A DNA stretch of 17,368 nt, taken from Acetobacteraceae bacterium. Its GTDB lineage: Bacteria; Pseudomonadota; Alphaproteobacteria; Acetobacterales; Acetobacteraceae. Within the stretch, counting starts at the first letter, position 1; every line of letters begins with the position of its first letter. The stretch spans positions 1-17,368 of the forward strand of contig CANJXD010000060.1 of assembly GCA_947478535.1 (NCBI GenBank), written 5' to 3'. The notes under the pieces are model-generated. The model did no database searches. It was not told where the DNA came from and saw nothing but the letters and a program-made list of their open reading frames with translations. Both the position numbers and the translations under genes were made by a program. Below are positions 7,257-14,475 of this stretch, in pieces.

Positions 7257-8278
7257 AGCCGCTGGATCCCGAGCGTATCCGGGCTCACGCGCGCGGTGCC
7301 GCCATCGAAGTAGAGCCAAGCCGTCTGGCGAACCATCTTCCAGGCCTCGTCATAGGCTTCCTGGCCGGCGATTGGCGTGAAGACGGCGGCACGCTGGGCG
7401 GCGTAGTCCTTCAGCCGCTGGCTGTCCTTGATCTTGTCGCGCCAGATCTGGCCGACGGTGTCCACGACATTCTGCGGCACGCCCTTCGGCACCCAGATGC
7501 CGAAATAGTTCAGCGGCGCCGGGATGTCCGGCAGCCACCGCTTGATGGAGGGAAGCTCGCCGACGCCCTGCAAGGTCACGGCATTGTCGGACTGCACCGC
7601 CAGGGGGATCAGGCGCCTCGCGCGGATCATCTCCGCCGCTTCCACCAGCAGCACGGCGCCCATCGCCGTTTCGCCGCTGACGGTCGCGATCATGGCGGGG
7701 TTGCCGCCATCATAGGTCGCGTGGCGGTAGTTGATGTTGGTGGCGGCCTTGATGGCGGACATCATGTTGTGCCCGGCGGAGCTGACGCCCGCGGTCGCGA
7801 CGGCGAGGCTCGCGCCGCGCGCGCGGAAGGCGTCCATCGCCGCGCCGAAATCGCGGATGCCCGCCTGCGGGTTGGCGACCAGGATGTTCACATTGGCGAC
7901 GGCGAAGAACAGGTTCCAATCCGCCAGCGTGGTGTCGAGCAGGCCGAGCACCTTGTAGCAGCCGACATCGACGGCGGCGCCGGCGGCCCAGGTCATGCCA
8001 TCCTTCGCCGCTTCGAGCGCGTTCCGCGTGCCGATGGACCCCGACGCACCCGGCTGGTTCACCACGACGAAGCGCGCGCCGACGGCCGCTTCCAGCTCCG
8101 CCGCGACGATCCGGGCCATCTGGTCCGTCGAGCCGCCGGCGGCCCAGGGGACGATGAGCGTCACCGGCCGGTCCGGCCGCCAGACGCTGCCCTGCGCCTG
8201 GACCATGGCGGGTGCGGCAAGCGCCGCGCCTGATGTCGCCAGCAGCGTGCGACGGGTGATCGTCAGCGTCTTGGTCAT
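7253..8278 (-). CDS. Bug-family (TTT) periplasmic solute-binding receptor 4, cognate to TctAB
   Basis: Receptor of 341 residues and first gene of the complete TTT operon, so the likely cognate receptor of the downstream TctB and TctA. The leader has TRRTLLATSG at 8-17 and a cleavage site near VQA-Q at 26-29. The ligand loop is AAGGSTD (46-52), different from PGGGTD in receptors 1 and 2. The usual HVPYRG region is INYRHATYDGG, so ligand preference should differ from the other three. A strong purine-rich ribosome site (GGAGGAGGGA on the minus strand, forward 8284-8293) precedes the ATG. A near-palindrome just upstream (8298-8324) is a candidate operator. Substrate not identifiable by sequence. 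Confidence 0.94.
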   Translation of the reverse strand: MTKTLTITRRTLLATSGAALAAPAMVQAQGSVWRPDRPVTLIVPWAAGGSTDQMARIVAAELEAAVGARFVVVNQPGASGSIGTRNALEAAKDGMTWAAGAAVDVGCYKVLGLLDTTLADWNLFFAVANVNILVANPQAGIRDFGAAMDAFRARGASLAVATAGVSSAGHNMMSAIKAATNINYRHATYDGGNPAMIATVSGETAMGAVLLVEAAEMIRARRLIPLAVQSDNAVTLQGVGELPSIKRWLPDIPAPLNYFGIWVPKGVPQNVVDTVGQIWRDKIKDSQRLKDYAAQRAAVFTPIAGQEAYDEAWKMVRQTAWLYFDGGTARVSPDTLGIQRL

Positions 8279-8297
8279 CTTGATCCCTCCTCCGGTT

Positions 8298-8324
8298 CCG
8301 CGGGTAACCCACCGGTTACCGCGG
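8298..8324. promoter_or_regulatory. Imperfect palindrome upstream of the TTT transporter operon
   Basis: CCGCGGGTAACC and GGTTACCGCGG flank a four-base centre; the arms match except for one extra G. It lies about 20 bases upstream of the receptor 4 start, beside the ribosome site. No T run follows in the minus direction, which argues against a terminator for the GNAT gene upstream. The symmetric GGTAACC/GGTTACC core is typical of a repressor site, so it may control the transporter operon. Confidence 0.45.
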
Positions 8325-8346
8325 ATGGTGGGCGCCGATGGCCGGC

Positions 8347-8376
8347 GGCGTCAACCGACCTCGTGGCGTCAACCGA
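8347..8376. repeat. 12-bp direct repeat at the end of the GNAT gene
   Basis: GGCGTCAACCGA occurs twice, at 8347-8358 and 8365-8376, 18 bases start to start. The second copy covers the GNAT stop codon. On the minus strand each copy carries a TTGACG hexamer that could act as a -35 box for the receptor 4 operon, but I see no convincing -10 box. Confidence 0.5.
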
Positions 8377-9196
8377 ACTCCGGCCCCGCGAAGACGAAAT
8401 TTTTGTCGGGCGCGCCGGACAGCGGTGCGCCGCGGGTCATGCGGGTGAACGGGCGCAGGCTTTCGCCACCCGACGCGGTGATGGCGGCGGCAATGCCGGT
8501 GGCGGCATCGGCGAGGTCCAATACAGCCGGGACGCCGAGCGCCGCGCGTGCGGCGGCGATCAGGGCGGTGGCCTGGCGCTGCCCGGCCGCGACGACGGGG
8601 CCGATCTGCGGCGCCCGCAGCCCATCCCGCGCCAGGACGAAGCCGCTGCGATCCGTGGCGACGAAGGCGGCGCCGGGCAGGCGGCGGGCGAAATCCCGTA
8701 GCAGGGCCTCGCGCGGCGCGCCAAAGGCCTGGCGGTCCAGTGCCAGCATCCAATTCCAATCGGCCTGGGCCATGGGCCGCAGCGCGATGGTGTCGTCCCT
8801 GGGCAGGGGGTTCGGCAGGGCCCAGCGGGCGAAGCCGAAGACATCGACGAAACCGAGTTTGCGATAGACCTCCCGTCCCGCTGGTGTTGCATCGAGGGCG
8901 AGGCAGGCAGTCCCCGGCAGGGCCTCCACCGCCCAGCGCATCATCGAGGTCGCGAGGCCCTGCCGCCGCCGGTCGGGGCGGACCAGCACCATCGAGATCC
9001 AGGCGAGATCCTCGCCGAAGGGGAGCACGGCAGCCGTCGCCGCCAGGCAATCGGCCGCGCCATCATCCAACACGCTGACGGCGCCTTGTTGGAGAAACAG
9101 GCGCCAATCCGGCTGCACCTGGTTCCAGCCGATGCGGGCTGACAGCGCGGCTGCACGGGGCAGGTCCTCAGGCACGGCGGCGCGGAATGCGGGCAT
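8369..9196 (-). CDS. GNAT-family N-acetyltransferase with Acetyltransf_18-type C-terminal domain
   Basis: Cytoplasmic two-domain GNAT protein of 275 residues that would transfer an acetyl group from acetyl-CoA to an amine. The N-terminal domain (about 1-130) contains the acetyl-CoA loop LVRPDRRRQGLATSMM (71-86), matching the R/Q-x-x-G-x-G/A motif, and a YRKLGF segment (111-116) typical of GNAT strand-helix ends. The second half (about 135-260) has the layout of the GNAT C-terminal domain called Acetyltransf_18 (RPMAQADW early, SLRPFTRMTRG at 246-256). The frame is open upstream to 9454, but the ATG at 9196 starts the recognisable domain and leaves room for the divergent promoter. Substrate unknown. 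It lies upstream of the TTT operon on the same strand; a separate transcript is likely. Confidence 0.87.
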   Translation of the reverse strand: MPAFRAAVPEDLPRAAALSARIGWNQVQPDWRLFLQQGAVSVLDDGAADCLAATAAVLPFGEDLAWISMVLVRPDRRRQGLATSMMRWAVEALPGTACLALDATPAGREVYRKLGFVDVFGFARWALPNPLPRDDTIALRPMAQADWNWMLALDRQAFGAPREALLRDFARRLPGAAFVATDRSGFVLARDGLRAPQIGPVVAAGQRQATALIAAARAALGVPAVLDLADAATGIAAAITASGGESLRPFTRMTRGAPLSGAPDKNFVFAGPEFG

Positions 9197-9226
9197 GGCG
9201 CGGAGGCTCGCGCGGGGGCCTCGGAT

Positions 9227-9240
9227 GGTCAAGCTTGACC
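9227..9240. promoter_or_regulatory. Perfect 14-bp palindrome in the GNAT / Gfo-Idh divergent region
   Basis: GGTCAAGCTTGACC is a perfect palindrome in the 73-base gap between the divergent GNAT and dehydrogenase starts. Each half contains TTGACC, resembling a -35 box pointing outward, so it could be an operator over back-to-back promoters. No clear -10 boxes are seen at 16-18 bases. Confidence 0.5.
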
Positions 9241-9269
9241 GGGGGCGGCCTGGCTGCGGAGATGGGGGG

Positions 9270-10280
9270 ATGCCTCGCCTGTTGCTCCTCGGATGCGGCG
9301 CCTTCGGGCGCGTCCACCTCGCCGCCCTGGCGCGGCTGGGGCGGGATGCGCTGGTGCTGGAACCCGATGCCGCGATGCGCGCCGCGGCACCGCCGGGGAC
9401 GCGCTTCGCGGCCTCGCTGGAAGCGGGTCTCGCCGCCTGCGACGCCGCCATCATCGCAACGCCGCCGGTGACGCATGTTCCCCTTGCCGAGGCCGTGCTG
9501 CGGGCGGGGCTCGACCTGTTTCTCGAAAAACCGGCGACGGAAGCGGCAGGGGAATCGGCGGCGCTGCACGCGCTGGCGGTGGCGCGCGGACGGATCGCGC
9601 AGCTCGGTCTGTATTTCCGCTTTCATCCGAAGGCACAGGCCATCCACGCCCTCGCGCGGCAGGGTGGCTTCGGGCGGCTGCATCACCTCGGCGCGCGCAT
9701 GTCCGGCCTCAAGCGGGCGCGGGCCGATTCCGGGGCGCTGCTGAATGACGCCGTGCATTTCGCGGATCTGCTGCCCTGGATCGCCGGCGGAGCCCCGCGC
9801 CGCGTCTTCGCCACGCTGGCGGACCCGTTGGGAAGGGGGCGGGAGGACCTGGCCATCCTGCACCTGCTGTTTCCCTCCGGCGCCACAGGGCTGATCGAGG
9901 CCGGCTGCGTGCTGCCCGGCGAGCACGCCGATGCCGTGGTGCCCGGGGCGGAGACACGCAAGCTGCTGTCCGTCGCTGGCAGCGCGGCGCTGGCGGAGGT
10001 GGATTTCATGGCCGAGACGCTGCGCCTGCGCCGTGGCACACATAGTCCCGGCGCGGGAGGTGCCTGGCTGCCGGCGCATGCACCGGCGGAGGATCTGGGC
10101 GCCCCGGCGCTGGACCCCGTCGGCGTCGTCACGGCGGAATTGTCGGCGTTCCTCGAGGCCGTGCGGACGCGGGTGCCCCAGGGGCCGGACCTTCACGAAG
10201 GCGGCGTGCTGCCGCTGCGGATACTGGACGCCGCGCGACGTTCCGCGCATGAGGGTGTGCCGGTGGGGGTCGAAACCTGA
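9270..10280 (+). CDS. Gfo/Idh/MocA-family oxidoreductase 1
   Basis: NAD(P)-dependent sugar or cyclitol dehydrogenase-like protein of 336 residues, cytoplasmic. The N-terminal Rossmann fold opens with LLLLGCGAFGRVH (4-16, the G-x-G-x-x-G fingerprint). The family EKP motif (86-88) carries the catalytic Lys. The C-terminal alpha/beta domain contains LLNDAVHFADLL (157-168) with the conserved Asp-x-x-His pair (D160, H163). The protein is slightly short for the family. Its ATG at 9270 has GGAGA seven bases upstream; the frame remains open back to 9132 but that would overlap the divergent GNAT gene. First gene of a four-gene operon: the stop overlaps the next start (TGATG). Likely oxidises a hydroxyl of a sugar acid or cyclitol handled by the following isomerase and enolase-like enzyme. 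Confidence 0.93.
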   Translation: MPRLLLLGCGAFGRVHLAALARLGRDALVLEPDAAMRAAAPPGTRFAASLEAGLAACDAAIIATPPVTHVPLAEAVLRAGLDLFLEKPATEAAGESAALHALAVARGRIAQLGLYFRFHPKAQAIHALARQGGFGRLHHLGARMSGLKRARADSGALLNDAVHFADLLPWIAGGAPRRVFATLADPLGRGREDLAILHLLFPSGATGLIEAGCVLPGEHADAVVPGAETRKLLSVAGSAALAEVDFMAETLRLRRGTHSPGAGGAWLPAHAPAEDLGAPALDPVGVVTAELSAFLEAVRTRVPQGPDLHEGGVLPLRILDAARRSAHEGVPVGVET

Positions 10281-11101
10281 TGCGCATTTCGCTCTGCAAC
10301 GAGGTCGTCGCGGACCTGCCCTTCGCGGACCAGGCAAGGCTCGCCGCGGGCCTCGGCTATGATGGGCTGGAGGTTGCCCCCTTCACGCTGGATGCCGAGG
10401 CACCGCACTTGGTGCCTGCCGCGCGGCGGGCGGAATTCAAGCGCATCGCGGCGGATGCCGGCGCGCCGATTACGTCGCTTCATTGGCTGCTGGTGGCGCC
10501 GGCGGGGCTTTCGATCAGCACGGCGGATGGCGCGATCCGCGCGCGGACGCTGGATGTAGTGGAACGGCTGATCGGGCTGGCCGCCGATCTCGGCGCGACG
10601 CTGCTGGTGCATGGATCGCCGAAGCAGCGCCACATCGCGGGGGATGGCGATGCGGCGCGTGCGGAGGAAGCGATGGCGATGGCCGGCGCCTGGGCCGCGC
10701 AGCACGGGCTGACCTACTGCCTGGAACCCCTGGATGCCGGGCAGACGAACTGGGCGCGGACGGTGGCGGAGGCGATCGGGATCGTGACGCGCATCGGCTG
10801 CCCGGCGCTGAAGGCGATGCTGGATGTCAGCGCGGCGGGGAATGGGGAAAGCGAGCCCGTGGCCGATGTGCTCCGCCGGCACATACCCTCCGGCCTCATC
10901 GCGCATGTGCATCTGAATGACCGCAACCGCCGCGCGCCCGGCCAGGGCCAGGACCGCTTCGCGCCGATCCTGCAGGCATTGCGCGACACGGCCTGGCCCG
11001 GCTTCTGCGCGGTGGAGCCCTTCGACTACCACCCCGATGGCCCGACCAGCGCGGCCCGCGCCATCGGCTACCTCCGCGCCATCGAGGAGACCTTGGCATG
11101 A
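10280..11101 (+). CDS. TIM-barrel sugar phosphate isomerase/epimerase family protein 1
   Basis: AP-endonuclease-2-fold TIM barrel of 273 residues, a family of metal-dependent sugar isomerases, epimerases and keto-inositol dehydratases. Probable metal ligands seen in order are E149 (CLEPL), D182 (MLDVSAA), H211 (AHVHLND) and E246 (AVEPFDY), with H68 and H111 (HGSP) also near the barrel ends. The segment GQGQDRFAPI (221-230) matches the family's PGxGxxD-type loop before the last strands. It overlaps the dehydrogenase stop by one base and is overlapped by the next gene through ATGA, so the proteins should be made together. It probably isomerises or dehydrates the keto product of the dehydrogenase. 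No phosphate-binding residue is clear, so a free sugar substrate is equally possible. Confidence 0.9.
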   Translation: MRISLCNEVVADLPFADQARLAAGLGYDGLEVAPFTLDAEAPHLVPAARRAEFKRIAADAGAPITSLHWLLVAPAGLSISTADGAIRARTLDVVERLIGLAADLGATLLVHGSPKQRHIAGDGDAARAEEAMAMAGAWAAQHGLTYCLEPLDAGQTNWARTVAEAIGIVTRIGCPALKAMLDVSAAGNGESEPVADVLRRHIPSGLIAHVHLNDRNRRAPGQGQDRFAPILQALRDTAWPGFCAVEPFDYHPDGPTSAARAIGYLRAIEETLA

Positions 11102-12525
11102 CCGCGCCCCGCTTCGCGCTGCTGGAGACCCAGGGCTTCGAATGGCCCTTCACGCTGCGCCTGCCCTTCCGCTTCGGCGTCATCACCGTGACGCATGGCC
11201 GCCAGGCCGTGATCCGCGCCCGCATCCGGCTGGAGGATGGCACGGAAGCCTGGGGGATCGCGGCGGAGACCCTCGCGGCCAAGTGGTTCGACAAGGACCC
11301 GAAGCTGTCCGACGCGCAGAACGAACAGCAACTGCGCCGCGCGCTGGAAATCGCCGCCGAGGCGAGCCGCGCCGCCGGGCTCGACACGGCCTTCGGGCAT
11401 TTCGCGAATACCCATGCGGCGATCGTGGCGCGCGGCGGGGCGGAGGCGCTGAACCCGCTCGTCGCAAGCTATGGCCGCGCGCTGCTGGACCGCGCGATGC
11501 TCGATGCGGTGCTGAAGGCGAAGGGCGTTTCGTTCTGGGACGGGATGCGCGCGAACATCGGCGGCATGGCGCCGCATGCCGTGGTGCCGGACCTGCCCGG
11601 CTTCGATTTCGGCGCGATGCTGGCGGGCCTTGCGCCGCTGACGCGGCTGCATGCGCGGCACACGGTCGGGCTGGTGGATCCCATCACCGCGGCGGACCAG
11701 GACAGCCGCGTCGATGACGGGCTGCCGGAGACACTGGAAGACATCGCCACCACCTACCGGCATCGCTGTTGGAAGCTGAAAGTCGGCGGCAATGTGGCGG
11801 CGGATGTGGAGCGCCTGTCGCGCATCGCCGCGGTGTTGGACCGGCTGCATGGCGGCTATCACGCTAGCCTCGACGGCAATGAGCAGTATGAGGATGCGGA
11901 AGGCGCGCTGGCGCTGTGGCGGGCGATGGAGGCGGAACCGCGACTGGCAAAGCTTTGCGCCTCGATCCTCTATATCGAACAGCCGGTGAAGCGGGCGCGC
12001 GCGCTGGAGACCAGCATGGGGGCGCTGGCGGCGGCGCGGCCGGTCATCATCGATGAAAGCGACGGGCCGCTGGATGCCTTCGTCACCGGGCGTGCGCTTG
12101 GCTATGCGGGCGTGTCGTCCAAGGCCTGCAAGGGCGTGTGGCGGTCCGTCATCAACCTGGCGCGCTGCCGGGCCTGGAATGCCGAGGAAGGCAGCGACCG
12201 CTACTTCATGTCGGCGGAGGATCTGACGACCCTGGCCGGCGTCTGCGTGCAGCAGGACCTGGCGCTGGTCGCCCTGCTCGGCCTGCCGCATGTGGAACGC
12301 AACGGGCATCACTTCGTCGATGGCTTCAACGGCCGTCCGAAGGCGGAGGCGTACCGGTTCATGGAGGCGCATCCGACGCTCTATGCCGATACCGCGCATG
12401 GCCCGCGGCTCGCGATCCGGGACGGGATGCTGGAGATCGGCAGCCTGGCGGTGCCGGGGCTGGGTTCGACGGAGGAGCCGGATACGGCGGCGATGGAGGC
12501 GATGCCGAAGGCCGCCTGGCCCTGA
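11098..12525 (+). CDS. Divergent enolase-superfamily protein (MR/MLE-like, 475 residues)
   Basis: Large enolase-like barrel protein, cytoplasmic. Recognisable barrel elements are WKLKVGG (K226-x-K228), a D259/N261 metal site (SLDGNEQY), E294 (LYIEQPV), D319/E320 (IIDESDG) and lysines K342 and K345 in GVSSKACKG. This K-x-K plus opposite-face Lys layout resembles the muconate-lactonising subgroup more than mandelate racemase, and there is no plain Asp-His dyad. At 475 residues it is about 70-100 longer than usual: the N-terminal half is poorly recognisable and there is a C-terminal tail of about 65 residues. GAGGAGA lies seven bases before the ATG. The start overlaps the isomerase stop (ATGA) and the stop overlaps the lipoprotein start (TGATG). 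Reaction could be dehydration, cycloisomerisation or epimerisation of an acid. Confidence 0.82.
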   Translation: MTAPRFALLETQGFEWPFTLRLPFRFGVITVTHGRQAVIRARIRLEDGTEAWGIAAETLAAKWFDKDPKLSDAQNEQQLRRALEIAAEASRAAGLDTAFGHFANTHAAIVARGGAEALNPLVASYGRALLDRAMLDAVLKAKGVSFWDGMRANIGGMAPHAVVPDLPGFDFGAMLAGLAPLTRLHARHTVGLVDPITAADQDSRVDDGLPETLEDIATTYRHRCWKLKVGGNVAADVERLSRIAAVLDRLHGGYHASLDGNEQYEDAEGALALWRAMEAEPRLAKLCASILYIEQPVKRARALETSMGALAAARPVIIDESDGPLDAFVTGRALGYAGVSSKACKGVWRSVINLARCRAWNAEEGSDRYFMSAEDLTTLAGVCVQQDLALVALLGLPHVERNGHHFVDGFNGRPKAEAYRFMEAHPTLYADTAHGPRLAIRDGMLEIGSLAVPGLGSTEEPDTAAMEAMPKAAWP

Positions 12526-13115
12526 TGCGCGCGGCGTTCCTCGCGCTGGTGCTGCTGGCGGGTTGCGCGGCGCAACCTGTCGCGCCGAAGCCGGAAACGC
12601 CCAGGCTGGAATCGCCGGAGCAGGCGCTGCTGCGGCGGGCCACGGAACTCGCGGTGCTGGGCTTCGGGCGGCATTGCCTCAACGGGGTCGGGCGACCACC
12701 GGTGATGCAGGAATCGCTGAAATCCGATGGCTACGCGCCGGTGCCGGCGGCGGAGACGCCAAGCGCGCCCTTCCAGCATGAATTCTGGCGCGCGCCGGGC
12801 CAGCCCTTCGTGATTTCCCTCGTTGAGCGTGGCGCCGGCTGCACGGTGATCGTGCCGCGCGCGGATGGCGAGCTCGCCGCCAGCATGTTGCAGCGGGCGA
12901 TGCAGGCTGCGGCGGATGGGGGCGGCAATGTCGCGCGGATGGAGCCGGAAGCGGGGCCTGCCGAGGAAGGCTGGCGGGATGAACGCTATGAGGTGCGGCC
13001 GCGCCAGGGCGGCGTGGTGATGGAAGTGCGGCTGCGCGTGAACAGCCGGGATCCGGCGCTGCCGGCGCTGATCCTGGTGGCGTCCATCCGGCGGGACAGC
13101 GCGACCAGAACCTAA
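12525..13115 (+). CDS. Small predicted lipoprotein of unknown function
   Basis: I do not recognise the family. The 196-residue product starts with a short leader and a clear lipobox, LLAGC, so Cys14 should be lipidated and the protein anchored in the periplasm or outer membrane. A Pro-rich linker (about 18-32) follows. The rest is a small soluble domain with two Cys (C56 in RHCLNG and a later one in GAGCTVIV) that might form a disulfide, and a final strand-like stretch rich in Arg and Val. Its start overlaps the enolase-like stop (TGATG), so it is the last gene of the catabolic operon, although nothing in its sequence suggests an enzyme. Its stop overlaps the stop of the convergent DUF2585 gene. 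A role in envelope or substrate handling is only a guess. Confidence 0.82.
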   Translation: MRAAFLALVLLAGCAAQPVAPKPETPRLESPEQALLRRATELAVLGFGRHCLNGVGRPPVMQESLKSDGYAPVPAAETPSAPFQHEFWRAPGQPFVISLVERGAGCTVIVPRADGELAASMLQRAMQAAADGGGNVARMEPEAGPAEEGWRDERYEVRPRQGGVVMEVRLRVNSRDPALPALILVASIRRDSATRT

Positions 13116-13669
13116 GGCCCCGCCTGCCACACCTTCACGGCATCCAGTGGCCAGACCAGCATGAGCACGTTGAGCGCGAGGTTGTCGCGGATCATCCAGC
13201 CCACGAACAGCTCCGCGCCGAGTGCCAGAGTGACGCTCAGCCAGACGGGCAGGCGCGCGGCGAGGGCGAAGCCCAGCATCATCGCGGTGATATCGCTGAC
13301 GGAATTCAGCACGCTGTCGCCGAAATAGTCGAGCGCGATGGTGGCTTCGCGGTAGCGCTGGATCACCGCATTCGTGTTCTCCGCCACCTCCCACGCGGCT
13401 TCGAGCAGCGTGGCGATGAACAGGCGCGGCGGCAGGCTGGCGCGGCGCATCAGCAGATGCGTGGCCGCATAGAAGATCATGCCGTGGATGATGTGGCTCG
13501 GCGTGTACCAATCCGTGATGTGCTGCGAATTCTCGGCGCTGATCACCACGCCGTGCCACAGCTTCACCGTGCCGCAGGTGCAGATCGGCGCACGGCCCAT
13601 CGCCAGCAGCACCACCGCCGCCAGCGCAACGGTGGCGACGGTCAGCGCGATCCAGAGGCGCTTGGTCAC
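13112..13669 (-). CDS. DUF2585 (UPF0314) membrane protein
   Basis: Conserved alphaproteobacterial inner-membrane protein of unknown function, 185 residues. The family core is plain: ICTCGTVKLWHG (29-40), SENSQH-like AENSQHITDWYTPSHIIHG (45-63), an EAAWEVAENT helix (90-99) and DYFGDSVLNSVSD (114-126). Hydrophobic segments lie at about 5-24, 60-74, 126-142, 145-160 and 162-174. The start is a GTG at 13669 whose last bases overlap the stop of the isomerase gene upstream (GTGA); the frame is open to 13942 but that would lie inside the isomerase. The conserved His, Glu and Cys residues suggest a membrane enzyme or metal site, but no function is known to me. Tail position in a catabolic operon is unusual for a protein usually seen as housekeeping. 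Confidence 0.9.
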   Translation of the reverse strand: MTKRLWIALTVATVALAAVVLLAMGRAPICTCGTVKLWHGVVISAENSQHITDWYTPSHIIHGMIFYAATHLLMRRASLPPRLFIATLLEAAWEVAENTNAVIQRYREATIALDYFGDSVLNSVSDITAMMLGFALAARLPVWLSVTLALGAELFVGWMIRDNLALNVLMLVWPLDAVKVWQAGP

Positions 13670-14475
13670 ACCGCGGTCTCGTGGCGTTGCTTCAGCAGGG
13701 GCAGCACCATCTCCGGGTCTTCCCCCCACCAGCGCTTCGACAGGATCTCCACCTCCGCGAAGTCGCCGCTGTAGCCAGCGGCGACGACCTCGGCGCGCAG
13801 GCCGGGGATATCGATCACACCCTCCCCGGGTATGCCGCGGTCGAGCACGGTATCGACGGTCGGCACCTTCCAGTCGCAGACATGGAAGGCGGCGATGCGG
13901 CTGCCGGCGCGGGCGATCTGGCGGGAGAGATCGGGGTCCCACCAGGTGTGATAGACATCGAAGGCGACGCCCGTGCCTTCGCCCAATTCGTCGCAGAGAT
14001 CGAGCGCCTGGCCGAGCGTGGACAGCACGGAGCGATCCGCGCAGGTCATGGGATGCAGCGGCTCAAGTGCCACGGTCATGCCGGCGGCGCGCGCATCGGC
14101 CATGATGGCGTGCAGGCCATCGCGCACCATGGCGCGGGCGCCCGGCAGGTCCTTCGAGCCCGGCGGCAGGCCGCCACAGACCATGACGAGGCAGCGGGCG
14201 CCGATGGTATGGGCTTCCTCGATGGCGCGGCGGTTATCGGCGATCGCGGCGGCGCGGCCGGCCGCATCGGCGGCAGGGAACATGCCGCCGCGGCAGAGTC
14301 CGGTGACGACGAGGCCGGCATCGCGAATCTGCCGCGCTGCCTGCTTCACGCCCATTGCCTGCAACACATCACGCCACGGCGCGATGCCGGGGATGCCGTG
14401 CCGCGCGCATCCCTCGATGCACTCGGCGAGGCCCCACTTCTCCTTCACCGTGACGGTGTTGAGCGACATCTCCAT
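13666..14475 (-). CDS. TIM-barrel sugar phosphate isomerase/epimerase family protein 2
   Basis: Second AP-endonuclease-2-fold barrel, 269 residues. Likely metal ligands are E138 (ALEPLHP), D173 (AFDVYHTWWD), H198 (AAFHVCDW) and E243 (VEVEIL), with H176 next to D173. The loop LDRGIPGEGVIDI (211-223) is the family's GxPGxGxxD segment. The start overlaps the DUF993 stop by one base (TGATG); a second Met two codons on is possible but has no spaced ribosome site. It is followed by DUF2585 with a GTGA overlap. With the Gfo/Idh and DUF993 genes it forms a set often seen in sugar or inositol-like catabolic clusters. The likely reaction is isomerisation or dehydration of a keto-sugar before aldol cleavage. 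Confidence 0.9.
   Translation of the reverse strand: MEMSLNTVTVKEKWGLAECIEGCARHGIPGIAPWRDVLQAMGVKQAARQIRDAGLVVTGLCRGGMFPAADAAGRAAAIADNRRAIEEAHTIGARCLVMVCGGLPPGSKDLPGARAMVRDGLHAIMADARAAGMTVALEPLHPMTCADRSVLSTLGQALDLCDELGEGTGVAFDVYHTWWDPDLSRQIARAGSRIAAFHVCDWKVPTVDTVLDRGIPGEGVIDIPGLRAEVVAAGYSGDFAEVEILSKRWWGEDPEMVLPLLKQRHETAV

Noticed and set aside
9168..10337. Minus-strand open frame of about 389 codons opposite Gfo/Idh 1
   Set aside because: The plus-strand frame has the Rossmann fingerprint and EKP; the antisense product has no recognisable fold.
11068..12399. Minus-strand open frame of about 443 codons opposite the enolase-like gene
   Set aside because: Arg/His-rich low-information translation, while the plus strand has coupled starts and enolase motifs. 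Rejected as a shadow.
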